From the NCBI GenBank assembly GCA_023134955.1, contig JAGLUC010000015.1:1-7353 (forward strand): a stretch of 7,353 bases of DNA. Direction: 5' to 3'. Positions 1 to 6,166 of this stretch are shown piece after piece. Under the pieces are notes generated by a model, which was given only the letters and a program-made list of their open reading frames with translations, searched no databases and was not told where the DNA came from. The first letter of the stretch is position 1, and the number at the start of each line of letters is the position of its first letter. The stretch is from Methylococcales bacterium. GTDB taxonomy: Bacteria; Pseudomonadota; Gammaproteobacteria; Methylococcales; Methylomonadaceae. Both the position numbers and the translations under genes were made by a program.

Positions 1-211
1 CCGCTTTCCTCCCCATCTTTCAATGGAGAGCGTATGCGGTATTAGCATGCGTTTCCACATGTTGTCCCCCACTAATAGGCAGATTCCTATGCATTACTCA
101 CCCGTCCGCCACTCGTCATCAGAGAGCAAGCTCTCTATGTTACCGTTCGACTTGCATGTGTTAAGCATACCGCCAGCGTTCAATCTGAGCCATGATCAAA
201 CTCTTCAGTTT
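1..211 (-). rRNA. rrs: 16S ribosomal RNA, 5' end (partial)
   Basis: Read on the minus strand, this begins AAACTGAAGAGTTTGATC and runs through ATGGCTCAG, then AACGCTGGCGG, the ACATGCAAGTCGAACGG segment, GAGTGGCGGACGGGTGAGTA and CTAATACCGCAT. All are hallmark segments of the first ~210 nt of bacterial 16S rRNA. The first variable region holds a stem with arms AGAGAGC and GCTCTCT around a short loop, as in many gammaproteobacteria. The gene is cut by the left edge, so the rest of the rRNA operon lies outside. The 5' boundary was set by matching the E. coli AAATTGAAGAG start and could be off by a few bases. It is transcribed from the P1 and P2 promoters behind tyrS. Confidence 0.98.
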
Positions 212-313
212 AATTACAGTTGAAACTAAATAAGATTAGTTTCCAATCTTGGCTCGACAACTCTTATTAAGATAATTAATAAAAGATTTACTTATTGACG
301 TTTTTTGTCAGTT

Positions 314-331
314 CGACTTTCGAAAAAGCCG
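314..331 (-). other. rRNA leader hairpin with UUCG tetraloop
   Basis: On the minus strand CGGCTTT pairs with AAAGTCG (one G-U wobble) around the loop TTCG, a very stable RNA tetraloop. No U-run suggesting termination follows directly. E. coli rrn leaders have a comparable short hairpin in this position, so a role in leader folding or 16S processing is inferred. Confidence 0.6.
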
Positions 332-425
332 TTCTTTGAATTGACGTGAATATCGTGTCGATTATTTTTTACTACAGCTAAAATATTCGGCACAAGTACC
401 CACAACAAATTATTTCGATTTTATT

Positions 426-435
426 TTTAAAGAGC
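426..435 (-). promoter_or_regulatory. rrn boxA antitermination site
   Basis: The minus strand reads GCTCTTTAAA, close to the boxA consensus TGCTCTTTAACA. It lies directly after a small hairpin (boxB-like) and before GTTGTGGG (boxC-like), the usual order for Nus-factor antitermination in rRNA leaders. NusB/NusE loading here would suppress Rho-dependent termination in the untranslated operon. Confidence 0.85.
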
Positions 436-437
436 TA

Positions 438-452
438 AGAACCTAAGGTTCT
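438..452 (-). promoter_or_regulatory. boxB-like hairpin just upstream of boxA
   Basis: A perfect inverted repeat, AGAACC-TTA-GGTTCT, gives a 6-bp stem with a 3-base loop. It lies 2 bases before the boxA core in transcript order. Position and form match the boxB-like hairpin of enterobacterial rrn leaders. Confidence 0.65.
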
Positions 453-484
453 AATGCAAGACCGCTGCCTTGCTGAGTTCGACT

Positions 485-540
485 ATTATACAGAGCCAAA
501 ACCCGTTGTCAACGTCCTTTTTAAATTTATTTTTAAGAGT
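485..540 (-). promoter_or_regulatory. rRNA promoter P2 with UP element
   Basis: On the minus strand, -35 TTGACA (507-512) and -10 TATAAT (485-490) are both perfect sigma70 hexamers, 16 bases apart. Upstream, 517-540 is an almost pure A/T stretch (TTAAAAATAAATTTAAAAA), a good UP element for the RNA polymerase alpha subunit. The start is expected near 478. The position about 270 bases before 16S and the downstream antitermination sites identify it as the proximal rrn promoter. Confidence 0.92.
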
Positions 541-630
541 AAAGAAGAGACAAAACCCCTCGCTCATCCCAAAAATAAACCCCGCTTCCTGCGTCTTCCT
601 AATCAGCTGCCTGCCTCGAAAGAAGGGCGT

Positions 631-658
631 ATTCTACACTACATCTACAAACCGTCAA
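631..658 (-). promoter_or_regulatory. rRNA promoter P1, overlapping the tyrS stop codon
   Basis: On the minus strand, -35 TTGACG (653-658) and -10 TAGAAT (631-636) are 16 bases apart. The bases after the -10 (ACGCCC) are GC-rich, as in stringently controlled rRNA promoters. The tyrS stop codon TGA (655-657) lies inside the -35 hexamer, so any UP element or Fis sites must sit in the last codons of tyrS. That stretch is A-rich (TTGAAATAAAGAC). Confidence 0.85.
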
Positions 659-1851
659 GTCTTTATTTCAACTCTGGCAAATTTTCTTTTTCCTACTTGA
701 TATACATGCTGTGTACCCGCACTTAAAATCAGCTTAGGATCACCAACTTTTTCCCCATCTATTTTGACAGCGCCTTGTTTAATCATTCGCATTGCATCTG
801 AAGTACTTTTTGTTAATCCAGCTTCTTTTAATAGATTAGCTATCGCCAACCCAGCATCAATGGCTTGCAATGAAAACTCATCCATTTCGTCAGGTATTGC
901 TCCACGCTGAAAACGCGCTTCAAAATTCTCCAATGCTTTTTTAGCCGCCATTGCATCATGAAATCTTTCTACAATTTCTTGCGCCAGACTAACTTTATAA
1001 TTTCTTGGGTTTGCCCCTTCATCACATTCTTTTTTCCATTGTATAATTTCAGTCATTGGTCTAAAGCTTAGTAATTCAAAATAACGCCACATCAAGTCAT
1101 CTGAAATAGACATAATTTTTCCAAACATATCATCTGCTGCATCTGCTATACCAATATAGTTATTCAGTGATTTAGACATTTTTTGCACACCATCTAATCC
1201 CTCTAATATAGGCATGGTTATAACTGTTTGTGGCTTTTGTCCATAAATTCCTTGTAGCTGACGACCTACCAATAGATTAAATTTTTGGTCTGTCCCACCC
1301 AACTCCACGTCTGCTTTCATAACAACTGAATCATAGCCTTGTATTAATGGGTACAAAAACTCATGAATTGCTATAGGTTGCCCACCTTTATATCGCTTAT
1401 TAAAATCGTCCCGCTCCAGCATTCTTGCTACTGTGTGCTTAGCAGCAATCTGTATCAAATCAGCCGATGACACTTTGTCCATCCATGTCGAATTAAATAC
1501 AATCTCCGTCTTTTCTGGATCTAATATCTTAAAAACTTGTTCTTGATATGTCTTTGCATTTTTCAACACATCCTCTTTTGTTAACGGCTTTCTTGTTATA
1601 TTTTTCCCTGTTGGATCACCTATCATCCCTGTAAAGTCACCAATAAGAAATTGTACTTTATGTCCAAAATCCTGGAATTGCTTTAGCTTATTTATTAATA
1701 CAGTATGCCCCAGATGCAAATCTGGTGCTGTTGGATCAAATCCTGCCTTGACTATTAGAGGTCTATTCTCTTCTAATTTCTTGATTAACTCAGCTTCCAC
1801 CAGTATTTCATCAACTCCACGCCTTAGCTGTTCCAATATTTCTTGTTGCAC
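655..1851 (-). CDS. tyrS: Tyrosyl-tRNA synthetase (TyrZ-type, KMSKS class)
   Basis: This class I enzyme attaches tyrosine to tRNA-Tyr in the cytoplasm, using ATP. From the chosen start (398 aa) it shows the HIGH-type motif HLGHT at 46-50, the tyrosine-site segment YPLIQGYDS at 167-175, LGGTDQKFNL after it, and KMSKS at 224-228. An S4 RNA-binding domain fills roughly 331-398. KMSKS rather than KFGKT places it in the TyrZ-like subfamily, as in Pseudomonas. No ATG is available. GTG at 1851 is chosen because GGAGAGG lies just before it and the resulting length fits Pseudomonas homologues of about 399 aa. A TTG at 1863 (402 aa) is the alternative but has only a weak, distant AGAAAG. The gene ends inside the -35 of rRNA promoter P1, with no terminator between. 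Confidence 0.97.
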   Translation of the reverse strand: MQQEILEQLRRGVDEILVEAELIKKLEENRPLIVKAGFDPTAPDLHLGHTVLINKLKQFQDFGHKVQFLIGDFTGMIGDPTGKNITRKPLTKEDVLKNAKTYQEQVFKILDPEKTEIVFNSTWMDKVSSADLIQIAAKHTVARMLERDDFNKRYKGGQPIAIHEFLYPLIQGYDSVVMKADVELGGTDQKFNLLVGRQLQGIYGQKPQTVITMPILEGLDGVQKMSKSLNNYIGIADAADDMFGKIMSISDDLMWRYFELLSFRPMTEIIQWKKECDEGANPRNYKVSLAQEIVERFHDAMAAKKALENFEARFQRGAIPDEMDEFSLQAIDAGLAIANLLKEAGLTKSTSDAMRMIKQGAVKIDGEKVGDPKLILSAGTQHVYQVGKRKFARVEIKT

Positions 1852-1884
1852 AAACCTCTCCAAATTTAAAATTATCTTTCTGTT

Positions 1885-1890
1885 ATTATA
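1885..1890 (-). promoter_or_regulatory. Candidate -10 box for tyrS
   Basis: The minus strand carries a perfect TATAAT about 34 bases before the GTG start, but no convincing -35 at 16-18 bases. A second minus-strand TATAAT lies at 1936-1941, with a weak -35 (TTTATG, 17 bases away). Either could drive tyrS; A/T-rich DNA makes chance matches likely. Confidence 0.35.
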
Positions 1891-1907
1891 TGTTGATATA
1901 ACTATTC

Positions 1908-1937
1908 TTCAGAAAAAATATTTCTTTAGTCTATAAT
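1908..1937 (+). promoter_or_regulatory. Candidate promoter of the M23 peptidase-anmK operon
   Basis: The plus strand has TATAAT at 1932-1937 with a partial -35 (TTCAGA, 1908-1913) 18 bases upstream. This leaves a leader of about 65 nt. It overlaps the tyrS promoter candidates in the divergent region, so the two could interfere or be co-regulated. This is inference from hexamers only. Confidence 0.4.
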
Positions 1938-1979
1938 TATATTTAAAGTCGAAGTCTCCATAAATTTTACAGGGTTTTA

Positions 1980-2012
1980 ATGCCCTATAAACCAGTACAA
2001 GATTATTTGTGA
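1980..2012 (+). CDS. Possible 10-codon upstream ORF overlapping the peptidase start
   Basis: ATG at 1980 has a good Shine-Dalgarno sequence, AGGG, five bases before it, and opens a 10-codon frame, MPYKPVQDYL. Its TGA stop (2010-2012) overlaps the GTG start of the peptidase gene at 2009 (GTGA). This layout would allow translational coupling. AGGG (1971-1974) can also pair with CCCT (1983-1986), possibly masking the ribosome site. It may equally be chance, or the true N-terminus of the peptidase displaced by a frameshift. No known family is recognised. Confidence 0.25.
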   Translation: MPYKPVQDYL

Positions 2013-3310
2013 AAAATAAATTATATAAAACACTGTTTTTAGGCATCAGTGCGACTGTTGTTGCAAGCGCAAGCTACGCCCTTATTTCACCTAAAGATAC
2101 AGTAGTAAGTTCAAACAGCAATCCATCAACCATTGCTTTAGCACAACCATTATCTTCAACAGATATAGTTAATGCACCCACTGTCGAACAAGCTATTCAG
2201 CCAGAACTAGTATCTATTACTCACAAAATTAAATCGGGTGACAGTCTTTCCTCTATTTTTTCAAAGCTAAATTTAAATCATTCTGATTTACACAGCATCA
2301 CTCACACTAATAAATTAGGCAAACAATTCGCAACCATATCAGTAGGAAAAAACCTGTTTTTTATTACCGATACCAAAGGCAAACTTCAACAACTCAGTTA
2401 CAAAAAAAATCAGCTTGATACGCTGAAAGCCCTACGTACTGACAATGGCTTTGAGATTGAAATGGTCAGTAAAATGACTGAAAAAAGAATTGTTAATGCA
2501 CAAACCACTATTAATACATCTTTATTCCAAGATGGTAAAGAAGCTGGACTATCTGATAAATTAATCATGCAATTAGCTGAAATTTTTGCATGGGATATTG
2601 ATTTTGCCCTTAGCTTGCGTAAAGGTGACCAATTTACGGTTGTTTACGAGAAAATTTTATTAGAAGACAAAGTAATTAATACGGGAAATATTATTTCCGC
2701 AGAATTCATTAACAGAGGACACTCGTTTGTCGCAGTTAAGTTTGAGGACAGCATAGGCAACATCAGCTACTTTACCCCTGAAGGCAAGAGTATGCGCAAG
2801 GCTTTTTTACGTAGTCCTGTTGATTTTGCACGCATAAGCTCTCGCTTCAATCTAAAAAGAAAACACCCTGTTTTAAATAGAATCCGCGCTCATAAAGGTG
2901 TTGATTATGCAGCTAGAACAGGTACTCCTATTAAATCTACAGGAGACGGTCGAATTGTTTATCGTGGTAGAAAAGGTGGTTACGGTAGAGTTGTCATCGT
3001 TAAACACGGTCAAAAATACAGTACACTTTATGCCCATTTATCTAGCTATAGAAAAGGACAAAAAACTGGTAGCCGAATTAAACAGGGTCAAGTTATTGGT
3101 TATGTTGGCAGATCAGGCTTAGCAACAGGTTCACACTTACACTATGAATTTAGGGTGAATGGTGCTCATAGAAACCCATTAACAGTGAAGTTACCACATG
3201 CAAAACCAATTAAATCGTCTTTATTAGCTGCATTTAAAGTTCAAACACAACCTCTAGTTGAACAATTAAACAAAGTAAAAGCAAGAACTTTACTTGCCCG
3301 AAATCAATAA
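2009..3310 (+). CDS. M23 family peptidoglycan endopeptidase (MepM/YebA-like)
   Basis: Predicted periplasmic zinc endopeptidase that cuts peptide cross-links in peptidoglycan, allowing wall growth. The 433-aa protein has an N-terminal hydrophobic segment (about 8-26, with a possible SYA cleavage site). A LysM/OapA-like domain (about 68-122, starting HKIKSGDSL) follows, then a Csd3/MepM-type middle domain (about 165-260) and an M23 catalytic domain (about 265-392). Zinc and catalytic residues are in place: HKGVD (H295, D299), YAH (H343) and HLH (H376, H378). Length and order match E. coli MepM (about 440 aa) and the Pseudomonas homologue next to tyrS. The start is GTG with only a weak AAGA ahead of it; a small ORF overlaps it. 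anmK follows after 7 bases, so the two are probably cotranscribed. Exact bond specificity (DD- or other) is inferred from the family. Confidence 0.93.
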   Translation: MKNKLYKTLFLGISATVVASASYALISPKDTVVSSNSNPSTIALAQPLSSTDIVNAPTVEQAIQPELVSITHKIKSGDSLSSIFSKLNLNHSDLHSITHTNKLGKQFATISVGKNLFFITDTKGKLQQLSYKKNQLDTLKALRTDNGFEIEMVSKMTEKRIVNAQTTINTSLFQDGKEAGLSDKLIMQLAEIFAWDIDFALSLRKGDQFTVVYEKILLEDKVINTGNIISAEFINRGHSFVAVKFEDSIGNISYFTPEGKSMRKAFLRSPVDFARISSRFNLKRKHPVLNRIRAHKGVDYAARTGTPIKSTGDGRIVYRGRKGGYGRVVIVKHGQKYSTLYAHLSSYRKGQKTGSRIKQGQVIGYVGRSGLATGSHLHYEFRVNGAHRNPLTVKLPHAKPIKSSLLAAFKVQTQPLVEQLNKVKARTLLARNQ

Positions 3311-3317
3311 TAGAACA

Positions 3318-4430
3318 ATGTCCGATCTCTATATCGGCCTGATGTCAGGAACCAGCCTTGATGGTATTGATGCTGCTCTTGTCGAGTTTAAAGAGGGAAA
3401 TATTCAGCTTATTGAATTTGAATATTTCCCTTTTACAAAGTCCATTATCAAAGACATTCAGGAATTATCCCAACCAGACACCGCCGTATCTTTGAAAAAA
3501 TACGGTTCTATTGATGCTCAACTTGGAACTTTGTTTGCTCAAGCCAGTAATCAACTACTTAATAAAGCCAAGGTAAATAAATCTCAAATTACTGCCATTG
3601 GTAGCCACGGACAAACAATTTATCACTCACCTAATTCAAATCCCGCGCTCTCTCTACAAATTGGTGATCCTAATATTATTGCAGAACAGACTGGAATAAC
3701 GACGGTTGCTGACTTTCGCAGAAGAGATATTGCGGCTGGTGGACAAGGCGCACCATTAGTTCCTGCCTTTCACCACGCTTTTTTTAGTAATGTTTTTGAC
3801 TTATCCAAGCAGAATATTTGTATTGTCAATATTGGTGGTATAGCGAATATAACTTATTTATCCATTAATAAAACCATTGGCTTTGATACTGGACCAGGCA
3901 ACACCTTAATGGACTATTGGATTGAAAAACATTTAAAATCTGCTTACGACAAAAACGGGGCATGGGCAAAATCTGGCAGAGTCGATACACATTTACTAGA
4001 CACATTAAAACAAGATGCTTACTTTCAATTGGCTCCACCAAAAAGCACGGGTAAAGAGTATTTCTCACCCAGATGGCTTAATAATGCAATCAATAGTATC
4101 CCTCACTATAAACCTGAAGACATTCAAAGCACTTTATGCCAATTAACTGCCGATACGATAACTGACTCTATTCAGCACTATGCACCCAAAACAGACATTA
4201 CTTTAATCTGTGGTGGGGGAATACATAATGACTATCTTGTACATTTAATCCAGAAAAACCTTAATCACCCAGTGTCCTCTACCGAGAAATACGGCATTCG
4301 CCCAGATCATGTAGAGGCTATTGCATTTGCATGGCTTGCCAGGCAAACGATGAATCACTTGCCCGGCAACCTGACTAAGGTGACAGGCGCTAAATCAGCT
4401 GTTATTTTAGGTGGAATATACCCGGCGTAA
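3318..4430 (+). CDS. anmK: Anhydro-N-acetylmuramic acid kinase
   Basis: This cytoplasmic recycling enzyme opens and phosphorylates 1,6-anhydro-MurNAc with ATP to give MurNAc-6-phosphate, returning cell-wall sugar to metabolism. The 370-aa product is close in length to E. coli AnmK (369). It carries the family blocks GLMSGTSLDGID (7-18, phosphate-binding), GSHGQT (95-100), VADFRRRDIAAGGQGAPLVP (130-149), NIGGIANIT (171-179), GFDTGPGN (188-195, with D190 the likely catalytic base) and ICGGGIHNDYL (297-307). ATG at 3318 is chosen because MSDLYIGLMSGTS is the usual family start. An in-frame TTG at 3294 would overlap the peptidase gene and lacks a ribosome site. The start lies 7 bases after the peptidase stop with little Shine-Dalgarno sequence, suggesting translational coupling. 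All expected motifs are intact. Confidence 0.97.
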   Translation: MSDLYIGLMSGTSLDGIDAALVEFKEGNIQLIEFEYFPFTKSIIKDIQELSQPDTAVSLKKYGSIDAQLGTLFAQASNQLLNKAKVNKSQITAIGSHGQTIYHSPNSNPALSLQIGDPNIIAEQTGITTVADFRRRDIAAGGQGAPLVPAFHHAFFSNVFDLSKQNICIVNIGGIANITYLSINKTIGFDTGPGNTLMDYWIEKHLKSAYDKNGAWAKSGRVDTHLLDTLKQDAYFQLAPPKSTGKEYFSPRWLNNAINSIPHYKPEDIQSTLCQLTADTITDSIQHYAPKTDITLICGGGIHNDYLVHLIQKNLNHPVSSTEKYGIRPDHVEAIAFAWLARQTMNHLPGNLTKVTGAKSAVILGGIYPA

Positions 4431-4462
4431 AAGTGATATGCCGCCATTTAATAGCCCCCCCC

Positions 4463-6163
4463 CTAAAAACTCCACCCCACCATCGCTAACAACCTAAAAT
4501 CACGATCTGGCTCACTAATAACATGCTCGGTACCCACTTGCCATGCGGCTTGCGCTTTAGCAAAAAAACCTCTGTAATTGGCATAATAACCCAGACCTAC
4601 ATCTTGCAAAGTTCGCGACTTAAAGGTACTGGTTGGGTTTTCCATATCAACTTTTCCTCGGTCGTAAAAAACACTCAAACTATGGGATAAACCGATAAGT
4701 TGTGGTAGTCGGTACTTGGCTTCTATTTTAAAGACATAGCCATTTTCTGCACTTAACTCGCCCACTGGAAATAATTTTACGCCATATGCACCACCAATAG
4801 AGAAGTCTTCACTGCCATTAAGGTTTTTTCCACCTAAGGCGTGTTGATATTTAAATGCGGTCTCTAATGAGAGTTGCTGATATAACTCGGTGCTGTGCTC
4901 AATGCCAAAGGTAATTTTGTCAAACGTTCCTTCCGTATTAACGCCTGCTTTATCCAGTGCGTGCTGATTGGCATCTTCAATATACAAGTCACCATGGGTA
5001 TAAGCGATATTGGCTTTTAATTGTTGATCTAAGCCAAAAAAGTTAATATTTCTTTTTTCATAATCTGCACCAAAACGAAAAGCTAGTATATTTTTGTCTG
5101 ATTTAAAATCAACACTGCTTACTTCATCAGTAAGAAAATTTCTTTCAAATTTAAAAAACACATCCAAATTTTCTGCTCTTTTTTTAAGCACGGGGTAACT
5201 TAGTTTTGCATGATAACTTTGAGCATTACCACCAGCATCTAACAGTCTAAACTCTCTACCTAACTGATAATGGGTGTTTGAATAGCCAATTTCAGCTCTT
5301 AAACCATTACGGTACAAGGGGGCAGAATAAGTTGCCCAACCATTGATTAAGTCACCAGATGCTGTTGACATTCCAAATAGAGAGAGTTTATCGCCTATGT
5401 TAAGCGGTGCATAAACATTAACAGCTGCTATTAGCCTGTATTCACCAGTATACTGTCCACCGTAATTATCACCCAAGAGATAGCCGTCATAGCCTTTTCC
5501 TTCTTCGGTAGTGATTGTAAAGTCACTACTTCCTGTTTCTTTTCCAGGCTTTATATCTGCACTGGAGATCACCACACCAGGCAAATCATTGGCAATTAGC
5601 AGGCTGCGCTCAAGTTCGTTGTTATTAATAACGGCATCTTCTTTAGCTGCATCTAAAATACTTTGGATTAGGAAGGTATTAACTTTGGAGTGATTAAGTA
5701 ATTTAAACTCCCCATACTTCCCTTCTATAATGATGATTTCTAATACACCATCATCCATGTCTTGTACGGGGATATAGGCTCTGGCGACTATATAGCCTTG
5801 CTCTCTGTAGTGTCTGGTAATAGTGGATGCAATCGTTTGCATATCACTAAAACTTAATGCTTTGTTTTTATAGCCATCAATCAAGCCAAACAGTGTATCG
5901 CTTTTAATATGTTGATTACCTTCAATACTAAAACTTTTTACCCAGACTTTTTTTAGGCTTTGACTCTCCGTTAATTCGGGTCGATAGTCTTTTTTTATAC
6001 CCTCAATTTCAACCAACGGTTTACCCTTGCGCTTCTGAACTTCTTCTGGCGGTTTAGCTTGTCGTATGGCATCACCAATTTTAGGTGCGACTTGTGCATA
6101 AAGCAGGCTTGATGAACTCGCTAAAAGAACTAACACCACGATAATGTTTTTTATTTTTTTCAT
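4463..6163 (-). CDS. Two-partner secretion outer-membrane transporter (TpsB, ShlB/FhaC family)
   Basis: Omp85-superfamily barrel that exports its TpsA partner across the outer membrane. The 566-aa protein has a signal peptide (1-23, cleaving after LLYA), then a helix/linker region with charged residues (24-70). POTRA 1 spans about 73-148 (VKSFSIEGNQHI to the IIIIEGKYG end), POTRA 2 about 150-220, and a 16-strand-type beta barrel the rest, ending in the aromatic residue F566 (GWSF). The loop-6 region is IGGAYGVKLFP (456-466): where the family has VRGY or GVRAY, the near-invariant Arg is K463. The partner motif FYDRG (499-503, D501) is intact. ATG at 6163 lies 3 bases after the stop of tpsA, with AAGGA only at a long 13-base distance, implying translational coupling. 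The start carries an A7 run. Confidence 0.93.
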   Translation of the reverse strand: MKKIKNIIVVLVLLASSSSLLYAQVAPKIGDAIRQAKPPEEVQKRKGKPLVEIEGIKKDYRPELTESQSLKKVWVKSFSIEGNQHIKSDTLFGLIDGYKNKALSFSDMQTIASTITRHYREQGYIVARAYIPVQDMDDGVLEIIIIEGKYGEFKLLNHSKVNTFLIQSILDAAKEDAVINNNELERSLLIANDLPGVVISSADIKPGKETGSSDFTITTEEGKGYDGYLLGDNYGGQYTGEYRLIAAVNVYAPLNIGDKLSLFGMSTASGDLINGWATYSAPLYRNGLRAEIGYSNTHYQLGREFRLLDAGGNAQSYHAKLSYPVLKKRAENLDVFFKFERNFLTDEVSSVDFKSDKNILAFRFGADYEKRNINFFGLDQQLKANIAYTHGDLYIEDANQHALDKAGVNTEGTFDKITFGIEHSTELYQQLSLETAFKYQHALGGKNLNGSEDFSIGGAYGVKLFPVGELSAENGYVFKIEAKYRLPQLIGLSHSLSVFYDRGKVDMENPTSTFKSRTLQDVGLGYYANYRGFFAKAQAAWQVGTEHVISEPDRDFRLLAMVGWSF

Positions 6164-6166
6164 TAT

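Larger units (their letters stand above)
212..478 (-). other. rRNA operon leader transcript (P2 start to 16S 5' end)
   Basis: This stretch has no credible gene. On the minus strand it is the transcribed leader of the rRNA operon. It contains, in transcript order, a boxB-like hairpin, boxA, a boxC-like GTTGTGGG (399-406) and a perfect hairpin with a UUCG loop (314-331). The order and the GTGGGTACT segment resemble the E. coli rrn leader, where GTGGGCACT follows boxA. The leader half of the 16S RNase III processing stem should lie near the 16S end, but its partner is outside the window. The small plus-strand ORFs here are judged spurious. Confidence 0.85.

Noticed and set aside
23..223. Plus-strand ORF of 66 codons
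   Set aside because: It lies almost wholly over the antisense of 16S rRNA; no protein-like features.
454..726. Two overlapping plus-strand ORFs (454-726 and 470-700)
   Set aside because: They lie antisense to the rRNA promoter region and the tyrS 3' end, without ribosome sites or recognisable protein features.
1748..1936. Plus-strand ORF of 62 codons over the tyrS start and intergenic region
   Set aside because: It is the shadow of tyrS codons extended through A/T-rich DNA; no ribosome site or family resemblance.
2898..3122. Plus-strand ORF of 74 codons within the peptidase gene
   Set aside because: It is an alternate frame inside the M23 catalytic domain, whose own frame carries all the zinc motifs.
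3294..3317. Upstream TTG start for anmK giving 8 extra residues
   Set aside because: It overlaps the peptidase gene, has no ribosome site, and the ATG at 3318 gives the usual AnmK N-terminus.
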